64,000 nucleotides of DNA from contig CAXTKD010000001.1 in assembly GCA_964244885.1 (NCBI GenBank), positions 62,001 to 126,000 on the forward strand, read 5' to 3'. The notes beneath the pieces were generated by a model, which saw only the letters and a list, made by a program, of their open reading frames with translations, was not told the origin of the DNA and did no database searches. Made by a program: the position numbers and the translations under genes. Positions 26,392-36,020 of this stretch are shown here, one piece after another. Numbering within the stretch: position 1 is the first letter of the stretch; the number at the start of each line of letters is the position of its first letter. Source of the stretch: CAXTKD01 sp964244885 (GTDB taxonomy: Bacteria; Pseudomonadota; Alphaproteobacteria; Sphingomonadales; Sphingomonadaceae).

Positions 26392-28657
26392 CCTTGCCCT
26401 TGGCGGCCCGGCGCTCGCCGAGCCGAAGCAACAGGTTTCGATCGCGCCGGGCGGCCTTTCCGACGCCATCGCCGACCTTTCGCGCCAGCTGAGCCTGTCT
26501 ATCGGCTATGCGACCCCCCTGCCGGCGACATCGACGCCGGGACTGCGGGGACGCTTCGAACCCGAGGCGGCGCTCCGCCGCCTGCTTCGCGGCAGTGGGA
26601 TCACCGCCGTCCAGATCGATCGCGGCGTCTTCCGCCTGACGGCAACCCCGCGACGCGGCGCGACGCCGGCGCCGATGCCGCAAACCGCGGATGAGATTCT
26701 GGTCGTCGGGACGAAGCGGCGGGAGAGCCTTGCCGACGTGCCGTTCGCGATGTCCGTCGTGAACGTCGGCGGCACCCGGCTCGCCGACCGCGCGGCGACG
26801 ACCGACGATGTCGTGTTCGCCGCGGGCGACGTGCAGCTTACCAATCTCGGTCCTGGCCGGAACCGCCTGTTCATCCGCGGCGTCGCCGACAGTGCGTTCA
26901 GCGGCCCGACGCAGTCGACCGTCAGCATCTATCTCGACGACGCCCGCATCAACTTCAACGCGCCCGATCCCGACCTTCGGCTGGTCGACGTCGATCGGGT
27001 CGAGGTGCTGAAAGGGCCGCAGGGCTCGCTCTACGGCACCGGCGCGCTGGGCGGCATCTATCGGATCGTGCCGAACAAGGCGGTCTTTGGCGAAACGTCC
27101 GGACGCGTCGCCGCCGGCCTTTCCGCCGTGGCGCACGGAGCGCTCGGCGGAAGCATCGAAGGCACGCTCAACCTTCCGCTGCTCGACGACAGCGCGGCAC
27201 TCCGGCTCACGGGCTATGTCATCCGCGACGGCGGCTGGGTCGACGACAGCGGCCGGGGCGCGATGGATGTCAACCGGGTGACGACCAAGGGCGTTCGCGG
27301 CTCGTTTCGCGCCGCGCTGGACGATGACTGGACGATCGAAGCGGCCGGCGTCGCGCAGTTCATCGGTGCCCGGGACAGCCAATATTCGTTCGTCGGCGCG
27401 CCGCCGCGCTCTCGCTCGACCGCCTTCGCCGAGCCGAGCGACAACGATTTCCTGCACGGCCGGCTCGCGCTGTCGGGCCATCTCGGCCGCTTCGACCTGA
27501 ACTCGACGACGGCGATCGTCTCGCACCGCGTCGAGAACCTCTACGACGCGAGCAGCGCCGCGGCGCTTTTCGGCCGGGCTGCCCCCTTGCGCTACGACGA
27601 CCTCCAGACGCTGACGCTGGCGACCCATGAGACCCGGCTTAGCGACGCCTCACTCGAGCGGCCGTGGGTGATCGGGATTTCGCTCCTCTCCGCCGCCAGC
27701 AAGCTGCGCGGCGACCTCCTCGATCCCGTTCTCGCCCCGGCCACCGTGATCCGGCTTCGCCATGACGTTCAGGAGGGCGCGTTGTTCGGCGAGGGCACGG
27801 TGTCGCTGCCGGCGAATTTCGAGGCGACGGGCGGGCTTCGCCTGTCGCTGACCGCGTCGCACGACGAATCGAGCCAGAGCCGGGAGGACCGGGCGACCAA
27901 GATCGCGGTGACTCCGATGCTCGCGCTCAGGTGGCGACCGACGCCGACGTTCCAGCTCTATGGCCGCTTCGCAAGCGCGCTTCGGGCCGGCGGGCTCAAC
28001 CCGAGCGGTGCGCCCGTGAGCTTCAAGTCGGACAAGCTGGAGAGCTTCGAGCTGGGAGGTCGGCTGTCTTCCGACGATTCCCGCCTGCTGCTGTCGGTCG
28101 ACCTGTTCCGGGTCCGCTGGCACGATATCCAGTCGGACCTGCTGGAAGCGAACGGCCTCGTCACGACCGCGAACGTCGGCACCGGCCGCAACCTCGGCGC
28201 CGACGTCAGCCTCATCGCGCGTCCGATGCCGGGCTGGCGGCTCGAGGCGGGCGCTGTCGTTCAGGAGGCCGAGCTGCGGCGCACCGTGGCGGTAACCGCC
28301 GGTCAACGCGAACCCGGCCTTCCAAGTGTACCCGACCGCACGTTCCGCCTCGGCCTGACGCGCGAGATCGCGATCGGCGACAACCGCTTCTCGGTCGACA
28401 TCACCGCCCGCTACGTCGGCAAGTCGCGCCTGTCGTTCGACTCGAGCCTGGACCGCCGCATGGGCGGCTACACGACGGCGGACGCCCAAGCGACCTACGC
28501 CACGGGTGCGTGGCGATGGTCGGCGACCGTGACGAACCTGCTTGGCGACGACGGCGATACCTTCAGTTTCGGCAATCCCTTCTCCATCCGCTCGCAGGAT
28601 CAACACGTAACCGTCCGGCCCCGCTCAGTGGAACTACGTGTCGAGCGGACGTTCTGA
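26276..28657 (+). CDS. TonB-dependent outer-membrane receptor with STN signalling domain
   Basis: A receptor of up to 793 residues. A signal peptide near SCLAALASLALGGPALA is followed by the STN (secretin/TonB N-terminal) domain (about residues 55-115). A TonB box-like EILVVGTKRRES follows, then a plug (RVEVLKGPQGSLYGTGALGG) and a C-terminal barrel ending SVELRVERTF. With the STN domain it can signal to the FecR/sigma pair. Substrate is probably a ferric siderophore or similar. The start is uncertain: GTG at 26276 lies inside fecR, and an in-frame TTG near 26306 is an alternative. Confidence 0.88.
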   Translation: MSSKLGTDRALSSECSSSCRSKRRWSAARRTSCLAALASLALGGPALAEPKQQVSIAPGGLSDAIADLSRQLSLSIGYATPLPATSTPGLRGRFEPEAALRRLLRGSGITAVQIDRGVFRLTATPRRGATPAPMPQTADEILVVGTKRRESLADVPFAMSVVNVGGTRLADRAATTDDVVFAAGDVQLTNLGPGRNRLFIRGVADSAFSGPTQSTVSIYLDDARINFNAPDPDLRLVDVDRVEVLKGPQGSLYGTGALGGIYRIVPNKAVFGETSGRVAAGLSAVAHGALGGSIEGTLNLPLLDDSAALRLTGYVIRDGGWVDDSGRGAMDVNRVTTKGVRGSFRAALDDDWTIEAAGVAQFIGARDSQYSFVGAPPRSRSTAFAEPSDNDFLHGRLALSGHLGRFDLNSTTAIVSHRVENLYDASSAAALFGRAAPLRYDDLQTLTLATHETRLSDASLERPWVIGISLLSAASKLRGDLLDPVLAPATVIRLRHDVQEGALFGEGTVSLPANFEATGGLRLSLTASHDESSQSREDRATKIAVTPMLALRWRPTPTFQLYGRFASALRAGGLNPSGAPVSFKSDKLESFELGGRLSSDDSRLLLSVDLFRVRWHDIQSDLLEANGLVTTANVGTGRNLGADVSLIARPMPGWRLEAGAVVQEAELRRTVAVTAGQREPGLPSVPDRTFRLGLTREIAIGDNRFSVDITARYVGKSRLSFDSSLDRRMGGYTTADAQATYATGAWRWSATVTNLLGDDGDTFSFGNPFSIRSQDQHVTVRPRSVELRVERTF

Positions 28658-29015
28658 GCCGCGCCTTCTCATCCATCTCCGCCACTTCTGCCGCCCTCAT
28701 GCTGCTGTTCGAGCGTCTCGGCCCCTCCGTCACATAACGGCATGCTATCGTCTCTCCAGACTAGCGGGCGACGCGATGGGAACGGACATCCAAAGTTACC
28801 GCCAGTTGCCAAGCCAGCGCGGCGGCAGACCGTCCACGATATCCCCGTGCCAAAGAATTCGCTCGGGTCTTCTCAGGCGGGGAGCGCCGCAGACTGCTTG
28901 CGCACGCGCTCTCGGGGTCCTGAAAACCCCTATCCTGCCGAACCCCACTCTTACCCTTCGTGCAAGAAGAGCTCGAATGGCGCCCCGCGGCAGGTGGCTC
29001 GAGGCAGTGCTTCAA
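28658..29015. other. Intergenic between receptor and relaxase, nothing recognised
   Basis: About 360 bp of mixed composition, with overlapping open frames but no recognisable protein, RNA or repeat. It marks the boundary between the cargo block (13.4-28.7 kb) and the mobilisation module. Confidence 0.5.
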
Positions 29016-31469
29016 TCATAACTCCATATCAAAATTTCGCTCTTTCACCCGCTCGGCGACCATGCGTCGGTCCAGGATACGCTCGACGACAGCGACCGCG
29101 CCCGGCTGCATCTTATCCAGCGCCTGCTTGGCGGCTCCTGCCTCACAAACTTGCTCTATGGTCGGTCCGAACCCGGTGATCTTGCGCCTCTCAATTCCCT
29201 GCCGCGCGACGAGGTAGCGCTCGCACGCTGCGTAATAGGACTCGCGGTTGTCTCTTATGCTGCCTGGACGGGCCAGCTCGGCCGTGGGCCCGCGCGATCC
29301 CCCGCCATAGTCCAGCGTCGTGTCCTTGGTCCTCTCGCGCGACAGGCGCCGCGTCAGCTTGCCCTGATCGGCGAACACATCCTGCCCGTAGTGGAGCTCG
29401 ACCCCGTCGCGATGCCGCGATAACGCAACGTAGGCGGCGTGGCGATCCATGTGCTCAGACGCCAGCACATAGGCCCGGTCAACCGTCACCCCTTGGGCCT
29501 TGTGGATGGTGGCAGCGTAGCCGTGGTCGATCTCGGCATAGTCCTTGAGGTCAAACGCGGTCCGCGCGCCACCGTCGAGCATGACCGTCATCCGATGCTC
29601 GGTCACCTGCTCGATCTGTCCGAGCGTGCCGTTCTTGACCCCGAGGCTGCGCTCGTTCCGCAAGAACATGACTTTGTCGCCGCTCGCGAACCGCCGCTCA
29701 CCGCGCTCGGTCATCACCTCCACGTCGTCGCCGAGCTGGCCGGACGCGCGGACATGATCGCGCGCCAGCGTGTTTAGCTGGCGCGCGTCCTCCCGCGTGT
29801 AGGCGAGGATCACCGACGAGCCGCCACTCTTGTTTGCATCGGCCCAGTGTTCAACCAGCGCAGTACGGGCCTCCTCATGGGTGCCATGCGCGATGACCGC
29901 ACCGGCCTCCGCATAGCGTCCGAGCGCCGCGCCGGTCCGCGCGGTGGCGAGTTCAACGGTCGCCTCGCGCTGCCAATCGGCCCGCTGCCGCTGCACCGTC
30001 GCGATCTCCGCAGAGCCATGGCGCTCCTGGAGCGCTCGGAACCCAGCTCCGGCCTCGATCGCCTGCAGCTGTTCGGGGTCGCCGACCAGCACCACCTTGG
30101 CCCTGGCCTCATTGGCGTGGCTCAGCAAGCGCTGAAGCTGCCGCGACCCGACCAGGCCGGCCTCGTCGATCACCAGAACGTCGTTCGAGGTGAGCTCATC
30201 GTAGCCTTTGCCCCAGGCGTGCTCCAGGCTCGCGAGCGTCCGGCTAGGGATGCCGGAGCCTGCCTCCAGTCCTTCGGCCGCAATGCCCGACAGCGTCGCA
30301 CCGCGCACGCTGAACCCGCTTGCCTCCCATGCCTCGCGCGCACTCCCGAGCATCGTGCTCTTGCCCGTCCCTGCAAACCCGGTGACCAGCGCGAGGCCGT
30401 TGCCAGCGGTCACATGCTCGAACGCCGCGACCTGCTCGTCGCCGAGGCCCGCGTCACGCAGCGCGGCGTCGGCGTGGCGGCGATCGACGCGGTGGTGTGT
30501 GTCGCGCGAGAGGTCGTCCGCGGAGCGCGCCAGCCGCCTTTCGACCGTCACCATCTCGCGGCTCGAGAGACGGTCCTGGCCCTTGTCGTCCCTGCCGAGC
30601 GCGACCAGCTCCGGCGAGCGCTCCACCTTCGCCATGACCTGCGCGAACTGCTCCGCGCCGTCGCTGTGCCGGTGCAGGAACCGCGCCAGATCCAGGCGGG
30701 TGAACGTCGACTGCCCATGCGTGATGGTGCGCAGTGCGATCGCCGGGTCGGCGGCGATGCGCTCGCCGTTCCGGCGCGCGATCTCGCGGTGCTCGGCGGC
30801 GCGCTCGGCAAGCTCGCCACGCGCATCGCGGTCCTTGGCTGCCGGGCCGATCTTGTTCTGCGGCTCGAGCACGATGTCCTGCGCTTCGAAGCTGCGATGA
30901 TCGATCCGCGCATCGTACCCAAGCTCCGCCAGCTTGGCATTCGCGGCCTCGGCCCAGGCCTCCCGCCAGTGCGTCAGCTCGGCCGTGGCGTTCCACTCGC
31001 GAACCTTAGCCCCGAACCCGTGCTCGTTGACCTCGCGCATCGTCAGCATGACGTGCGCGTGCGGCTTTGCCTCGCCGTCATCGGCGACCGACCAATGGAC
31101 GTTCAGGTCAGCGACCATGCCGCGGCTGACGAAATGCCGGTCGACAAACTGGCGCGCCAGCTCGGTCGACTGTTGGGGCGTCAGCTCGCGCGGCAACGCG
31201 AACTCGACCTCGCGCGCGAGCTGCGCGTCCTTGCGACGCTCGGTCGCCTCAACCTCATTCCACAATGTGGCGCGGTAGGCGAGACGCTCGGGCGCGCCTG
31301 CCGGCAGCAGCACTTCGGAGTGGATGACATCGTCCTTGCCGGTGAAGTCGTGAATGCGTCCGAGACGCTCGTCCTGAAGCGCCGAAGCCGAACGGTACGC
31401 CGCGGCCGCAACCGCACTGCGGCCCTCGGCTCGCGAGATGACCTTCACCGAGAAGTGATAGATCGCCAT
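29016..31469 (-). CDS. traA: TraA-type MOBQ conjugative relaxase/helicase
   Basis: An 817-residue relaxase that nicks oriT and unwinds the transferred strand. The N-terminal relaxase domain (MAIYHFSVKVISRAEGRS) has the metal-binding HUH motif in KPHAHVML (H137, H139; H125 in DLNVHW). The C-terminal half is a TraI/RecD-like helicase, with Walker A GFAGTGKST (364-372), Walker B VLVIDEAG, and HKAQGVTVDRAYVL. The ATG at 31469 matches the family N-terminus. Gene order traA-oriT-traC-traD-traG equals that of Ti/RA3-like plasmids. All key motifs are intact. Confidence 0.95.
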   Translation of the reverse strand: MAIYHFSVKVISRAEGRSAVAAAAYRSASALQDERLGRIHDFTGKDDVIHSEVLLPAGAPERLAYRATLWNEVEATERRKDAQLAREVEFALPRELTPQQSTELARQFVDRHFVSRGMVADLNVHWSVADDGEAKPHAHVMLTMREVNEHGFGAKVREWNATAELTHWREAWAEAANAKLAELGYDARIDHRSFEAQDIVLEPQNKIGPAAKDRDARGELAERAAEHREIARRNGERIAADPAIALRTITHGQSTFTRLDLARFLHRHSDGAEQFAQVMAKVERSPELVALGRDDKGQDRLSSREMVTVERRLARSADDLSRDTHHRVDRRHADAALRDAGLGDEQVAAFEHVTAGNGLALVTGFAGTGKSTMLGSAREAWEASGFSVRGATLSGIAAEGLEAGSGIPSRTLASLEHAWGKGYDELTSNDVLVIDEAGLVGSRQLQRLLSHANEARAKVVLVGDPEQLQAIEAGAGFRALQERHGSAEIATVQRQRADWQREATVELATARTGAALGRYAEAGAVIAHGTHEEARTALVEHWADANKSGGSSVILAYTREDARQLNTLARDHVRASGQLGDDVEVMTERGERRFASGDKVMFLRNERSLGVKNGTLGQIEQVTEHRMTVMLDGGARTAFDLKDYAEIDHGYAATIHKAQGVTVDRAYVLASEHMDRHAAYVALSRHRDGVELHYGQDVFADQGKLTRRLSRERTKDTTLDYGGGSRGPTAELARPGSIRDNRESYYAACERYLVARQGIERRKITGFGPTIEQVCEAGAAKQALDKMQPGAVAVVERILDRRMVAERVKERNFDMEL

Positions 31470-31504
31470 ACACAAACGCCACTCTTGGGCAACGCCCATC
31501 AAGC

Positions 31505-31539
31505 ACGTCGGCACCGCCGACGTATAAGCGCGCACTCCC
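31505..31539. other. Origin of transfer (oriT), RSF1010/Ti type
   Basis: A perfect inverted repeat ACGTCGGC-ACC-GCCGACGT (31505-31523) is followed directly by ATAAGCGCGCACTCCCT. In RSF1010-type oriT the dyad is followed by TAAGTGCG/CCCTCCC; here TAAGCGCGCACTCCC (31525-31539) differs at only two positions. It lies in the traA-traC gap, exactly where Ti plasmids carry oriT. Nicking near GCGC/ACT is expected. Confidence 0.8.
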
Positions 31540-31667
31540 TCATTCTATTCGGACGTGACGAAGCGCTCAAGACCAAGTCACATCCAATGTGGACCCGATC
31601 GTGCGGAGCCAACCACGGCGGCCGGCGGTTTCACAGATGTGTGAACGCCCAAGCCCGGAGAGTGGCC

Positions 31668-31955
31668 ATGCGTAAGCCCCGCGACATTGATGCCGAGCTC
31701 AAGGCTCTGGCCGACCGGCAACGAACACTCAAGTCGAAGAAGATCGCGCAACTCGGCGAAATGGTCGTCGCGACCGGCGCCGACGCGCTCGATGCGGAGA
31801 CACTCGCCGGGGTGCTGCTCGATGCGGCAAAGCGTGATGCGACAGACGATGCCCGGGAGGCGTGGCGCACGAGTGGCGCGAGTTTCTTTCGCAGCGCGCG
31901 AGGGCGGAGCCGCCAAGCTGCAGCACGCGATCGCGGCGACCGCGCGGGCGGCTGA
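31668..31955 (+). CDS. traC: TraC-like mobilisation accessory protein
   Basis: A 95-residue basic protein starting RKPRDIDAELKALADRQRTL, with coiled-coil-prone N-terminus and the KKIAQLGEMVVATGADALD region typical of small TraC/MobC-type proteins that help relaxase bind oriT. Ribosome site CGGAGAG precedes the ATG. It reads away from traA, with oriT between the two genes. The assignment rests on position and pattern; sequence is short. Confidence 0.75.
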   Translation: MRKPRDIDAELKALADRQRTLKSKKIAQLGEMVVATGADALDAETLAGVLLDAAKRDATDDAREAWRTSGASFFRSARGRSRQAAARDRGDRAGG

Positions 31956-32022
31956 GCGAACAGCTGCCGCGCAGCATCGATTGGAGGCGGCACGGCTGCG
32001 CGCCGATACAAGGGACTGGGTC

Positions 32023-32250
32023 ATGCAGCGCCGTGAGCGAACCCACCGCCTGATTCAGCTCGGTGGGCTGGTCGACAAGGCCGGGCTCCTGCCGCTGATC
32101 GGCGACGACGATCCCGACGCGACCTTGCTCGGTGGGCTGCTGTTGCTGCGGGCCGATCTTCTTGACGGATCGGCACGCGACCGGCTGGCGGCATGGCGCC
32201 GGCGCGGCCAACGCGCGTTGCGCGGCGCGTCCGAGGGACAGGGCTCGTGA
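32023..32250 (+). CDS. traD: TraD-like small conjugal transfer protein
   Basis: A 75-residue protein containing RTHRLIQLGGLVDKAGL, the core shared by TraD proteins of Ti-like plasmids (LGGLVVKAGL), then LLGGLLLLRADLLDG. The upstream in-frame TTG (31981) could extend it to 89 residues. It overlaps the traG start (GTGA). TraD of this type is a small accessory protein of unknown mechanism, not the F-plasmid coupling protein. Confidence 0.8.
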   Translation: MQRRERTHRLIQLGGLVDKAGLLPLIGDDDPDATLLGGLLLLRADLLDGSARDRLAAWRRRGQRALRGASEGQGS

Positions 32251-33838
32251 AGTGGTTTCTCTTCATGGTTGTTGCCGCAGCGGTGGTCGCCTGGATCGTC
32301 GGCATGGCCCTCCTGAAGGTCATGCTAGCGATCGGCGTCTCATCAGAGATTGCCATCCATGTCGCGACCAAGGTCTTCCTGGTCGGCGCGTTCGGGCTGC
32401 TTGTCTACGGGGCGCTGTGGACACTGCGTCAGATGAACGAGGCGCCGTTCGGCATCGACGTCACCCACGGCTCGGCGCGCTTCATGAACGACATCGGCAC
32501 CGCGAAGTTGGCCAAGAGCGACGGCCTTATCGTCGGTCGCGATTTCGCGACGCGCAAGCTGCTACGGTTCGATGGCGAAGGGCACTTGATGACCCTTGCG
32601 CCGACCCGCTCGGGCAAGGGTGTCGGCACCATCATCCCCAACCTCTTGACCTATGCAGGGCCGGTGGTGTGCATCGACCCCAAGGGCGAAAATACCCAGG
32701 TGGCAGCCACGCGCCGATGCACGTTTGGCGCCGTCCATGTGCTCGACCCGTTCGGCGTCAGCGGGGCGATAAGCGACGCCTACAACCCGCTCGACGCAAT
32801 CGATCCGGCGAGCGCCGACGGTCCCGAAGACGCGGCGGCGCTTGCCGACGCGCTGGTCGCCGACCCGCCGGGGCAGGTGCATGAGGCGCACTGGAACGAA
32901 GAGGCCAAGGCGCTCATCGCCGGCATCCTGCTTCATATCGCCGATGACCCGCGCCCCGAGCGCCGGACGCTCGCGCGGCTGCGCGAGCTGCTGACGTTGC
33001 CCCCCGCGTTCTTCGCGGCGCTGCTCGACGATATGGCGGCGAGCGATGCGGCACGGGGGTTGGTGGCACGTGCCGCCAACCGGCAGCGCGGCAAGTCCGA
33101 CCGCGAAGCGACCGGCGTGCTGTCGTCGGCGCAGCGCCATACGCACTTTCTCGACAGCGAACGCATCGACTCGGTGACCTACCCTCGACGTTCAACCTCG
33201 ATGCGCTGCGCGATGGCAACGCATCGCTGTTCATCGTGCTGCCGCCCGACCGGCTGGCGCATCACAGCCGCTGGTTGCGGCTGATGGTGGTGCAGGTGAT
33301 CACCGCGCTGACGCGTGGTGGTCCTAGCGAGCGCGGCAGCAAGCCGGTGCTGCTATTACTCGACGAGTTCGCGGCGCTAGGACGGCTGGAGCCGGTGGCG
33401 CGCGCAATGGGGCTGATGGCGGGCTATGGCTTGCAGCTGTGGCCGATCCTCCAAGATATCCATCAGCTGCGCAGTCTCTACGGCATCGATGCCGGGTCGT
33501 TCCTCTCGAACGCCGGCTGCGTCCAGCTGTTCAATGTCGGCGACATCGACGCTGCAGAATGGGTCAGTCGAACGCTCGGCGATACCAGCGTCCATGAGTT
33601 CTCAAAGGGTTATGCCGATGACGACGGCAGCGCGCTGTTCGACCGGCCGGGCGGCAATGAGATCGCGCCGTTCGCGGAGCATGTAGTCAAGCGCGCGTTG
33701 CTGACGCCCGACGAAGTTCGGCGACTGCCGAAGGACGAGGCGATCCTGCTGCTGCAGGGCCAGCCTCCGGTCCGGGCGCTGAAGGTGCGCTACTATGCCG
33801 ATGCGGAGTTTAAAGGGCTCTACGCCCCGAAGGCCTAG
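32247..33838 (+). pseudogene. traG: TraG/VirD4 coupling protein, broken by a frameshift
   Basis: TraG links the relaxase complex to a type IV secretion channel. The start has two membrane helices, then Walker A APTRSGKGVGT and, after the break, Walker B LLLLDEFAALGRLE. The frame breaks at about 33182-33184: adding one C to the run TACCCTCG would read on as TYPSTFNLDALRDG. So there is a one-base deletion, and the product is cut to roughly 310 residues plus a short tail, losing Walker B. Full length would be about 530 residues. Either real inactivation or a sequencing error in a C-run. Confidence 0.85.
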
Positions 33839-33867
33839 CGCATGTCGATACCCAAACATGGGCATAT

Positions 33868-33891
33868 GGCGCCCCGCCGAAGCGGGGCGCC
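33868..33891. terminator. Hairpin between convergent traG and DUF736 genes
   Basis: GGCGCCCCGC-CGAA-GCGGGGCGCC is a perfect 10-bp stem located between the ends of two convergent genes. No long T-run follows on either strand, so its strength as a terminator is uncertain. Confidence 0.5.
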
Positions 33892-33898
33892 GGGCCGG

Positions 33899-34195
33899 TC
33901 AGCGAGACCAGATCAGCGAGAAGCTCTCGCCGTCTTCGGCCGCGACCAGGCTCGCGTAGATCGGGGCGGGAAGGCTCGGATCGTCGAGCTTGCAGCTGAC
34001 GTATTCGCGGTCCTCGCGGGAGGTCTTGGTCCAGCCTGCGCCGAACTCGACACGGCCGGCGTAGAAGCGAAGATCGGGCGCCTTTTCGTTGTCGGTCGCC
34101 ACGGGTCGGATTGTCGTCTTGACGTTGAGGGTGAGCGTCTTGACCGCGCCGGTGTAGCCGTCCGCGGTCTTGGTGAAGGTGCCGATGGTTGCCAT
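33899..34195 (-). CDS. DUF736 family protein
   Basis: A 98-residue protein (ATIGTFTKTADGYTGAVKTL, ends SFSLIWSR) of the DUF736 family, which is common on plasmids and integrative elements of alphaproteobacteria. Its function is unknown. AGGAG precedes the ATG. It ends close to a perfect hairpin shared with traG. It supports the plasmid-like ancestry of this part of the element. Confidence 0.88.
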   Translation of the reverse strand: MATIGTFTKTADGYTGAVKTLTLNVKTTIRPVATDNEKAPDLRFYAGRVEFGAGWTKTSREDREYVSCKLDDPSLPAPIYASLVAAEDGESFSLIWSR

Positions 34196-34687
34196 TGTAA
34201 GTCTCCTGTCTTCGAGCCCGCGCCGATCGCGGCCTCGATGGCGTGACAGGGGGCGAGGCGGACGGCGCCGCATCCGAGGGACCGGAGCAAGAGCGGAGGA
34301 CCGGGCAGGCCCGGCTATTTTGTCTCGCGACGCAAAGACGGCTTCAGCCGGCGGCGCAAAATAGTCGGCAGGCCCGGTTGCGGCTTAGCCGGACGAGGCG
34401 AAGCCGTCCTCGCCCACCACAGCCATTCGACGAGGCCGCTGGTGCGCCTCAGGGAGACCAACTGAACATTGCAAGCTAGGACCGCCACAGACCAACGGAA
34501 CTGTCCCATCTGACGGTAGCGCCACGCCCACCGCTGCCCAGAAGGTCATGGACGGCGGAAGTCGGCCAATGCTGGCTGGCCACTTTGAGCCGATAGCGAA
34601 AGCCGAGTGGATCGTTCCAAAACATTTTTGCTCGGCAGGCATGAAACGCTTCCGATAGAAGACTCGATGGCTAAGTTGGAATAAGGA
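34196..34687. other. Non-coding region with direct and inverted repeats
   Basis: About 490 bp with no convincing gene. A direct repeat GGCAGGCCCGG occurs at 34304-34314 and 34367-34377. Between these, GCTATTTTG (34314-34322) and CAAAATAGT (34357-34365) can pair and enclose a GC-rich hairpin (GGCTTCAGCC). It may be an iteron- or partition-like site, or a leader RNA of the DUF736 gene. Untested. Confidence 0.4.
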
Positions 34688-36019
34688 ATGCCGGAGGCAA
34701 TCGGTCCGGTGGTGTGCCGCGCACCGGCCAAGGTGCTGCCGGATTCAGGGGGGGCAAGAGTGGCACCGATAAGTGAATCTGACCGTGCAAACGTAAGCGG
34801 CTCGGGCAGGGATCACGGAGTGTGGGGAAGCCCTCAACTTCGCCCAATAGGCTTCGCGTTAGCTGCCGCGATTGTCATCTGCGCCGTCGCCATGGCCTAT
34901 CGAATTTCACTTTGCTCGCAATTTGACGGCAGCTTCTCTCTTGAGAAGCTTTTCTCCTTTAAATGCGAGTTGACGCCAAGGGCGTCGTCGACGCAGCCTA
35001 CAGTGGCAACATCCCAATCAATTCCCCGCCCGATCGTCTCGCGGGCGGCGTTAGCGGCCCCAACCCTGACGGGGCTCAAGGGCTACGTATCGTACCGCGT
35101 GGACAGCGGCATTCCCCGAGAGTCGGGCAGCCTGCGATTGAGAGACGAAAATTACGCTCTTCCGTTCGCAGAAGTGGCCGCCGGAACTTTGCTCGTCGCT
35201 ACCCGGCCCAAGCACGTGCGGCAAAGGCCCTTCGAGCAAAGCGATGGACGCCTGATGAACGAAGGCCAATGCTTCCGGGTCATCCTTGGTGCCAAAATCC
35301 AAGACGAAGTACCGACCGATGAATCGTCGGGCGGTTGGTTGCCTGTGACAACAGACTGCGCCGTTGCGAACAAAGACGCAGCACCCAACGACAGCAAGTC
35401 GCCGCGACTCCGCCTCCCTCAAGCGCAGGACACTTCGCGGGGCCAAGACCAGAATGATCCTCTCGGCGCTGCCCTAGCTGTCAAAAAAGATCTTTCATTA
35501 AAGGTATCAAATAAGGGCGCTACGACGCTCCCCAAGAAGGCCCTTAGCCCGCCTCAAACCGGGGCCTTGGCAAGGGTTGACAGCATTCCGACCGCGTCGA
35601 TGACGGGGACGACACCAGAGACGAAGCTAGTTTTCAGGCCCGTCAAGACAACAGCGGCGAAGTCGAGTGATGGCAAGCCAGCTAGAATGTTCGTTAGGTT
35701 TCCGGCAGACTCCGATCAGATAACGGGCGCGTCGCTGTTAGCGATACAAAAAGCAGTTGATTTTGCAAAAGAGCATCCAAAATTCTTGGTCGTTCTCATT
35801 ATTCGCGCCGGGCAGGAAGGGAAAAATCCGGACGAACTTGTAAAAAAAAGAGGACGCGCTATCCGAGACGCGCTCGTGTCAGAAGATGTTCTCAAATCAA
35901 AGATTTTATTCCTTCCCATTGTCTATTCGAGTAATGAGGAAGATGACCGTATCTCTGACATTTTAATTACAATGGCAATTTCTGAACTTGCTGCTGGGGA
36001 TCTTCGTCAACTTAATTGA
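34688..36019 (+). CDS. Single-pass protein with OmpA-like C-terminal domain
   Basis: A 443-residue protein. One transmembrane helix at about residues 55-72 (FALAAAIVICAVAMA) is followed by a long low-complexity linker rich in Ser, Thr, Pro and Ala. The C-terminal 100 residues (MFVRFPADSDQITGASLLAI, VKKRGRAIRDALVSEDV) resemble an OmpA/MotB peptidoglycan-binding domain. Codon use is AT-richer than the cargo blocks. Its function is unknown. It lies next to a convergent MNT-HEPN gene with a 1-bp gap. Confidence 0.65.
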   Translation: MPEAIGPVVCRAPAKVLPDSGGARVAPISESDRANVSGSGRDHGVWGSPQLRPIGFALAAAIVICAVAMAYRISLCSQFDGSFSLEKLFSFKCELTPRASSTQPTVATSQSIPRPIVSRAALAAPTLTGLKGYVSYRVDSGIPRESGSLRLRDENYALPFAEVAAGTLLVATRPKHVRQRPFEQSDGRLMNEGQCFRVILGAKIQDEVPTDESSGGWLPVTTDCAVANKDAAPNDSKSPRLRLPQAQDTSRGQDQNDPLGAALAVKKDLSLKVSNKGATTLPKKALSPPQTGALARVDSIPTASMTGTTPETKLVFRPVKTTAAKSSDGKPARMFVRFPADSDQITGASLLAIQKAVDFAKEHPKFLVVLIIRAGQEGKNPDELVKKRGRAIRDALVSEDVLKSKILFLPIVYSSNEEDDRISDILITMAISELAAGDLRQLN

Positions 36020-36020
36020 G

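Noticed and set aside
29847..31955. 702-codon plus-strand frame ending with the TraC sequence
   Set aside because: Only the last 95 codons are the traC gene; the rest is antisense to traA.
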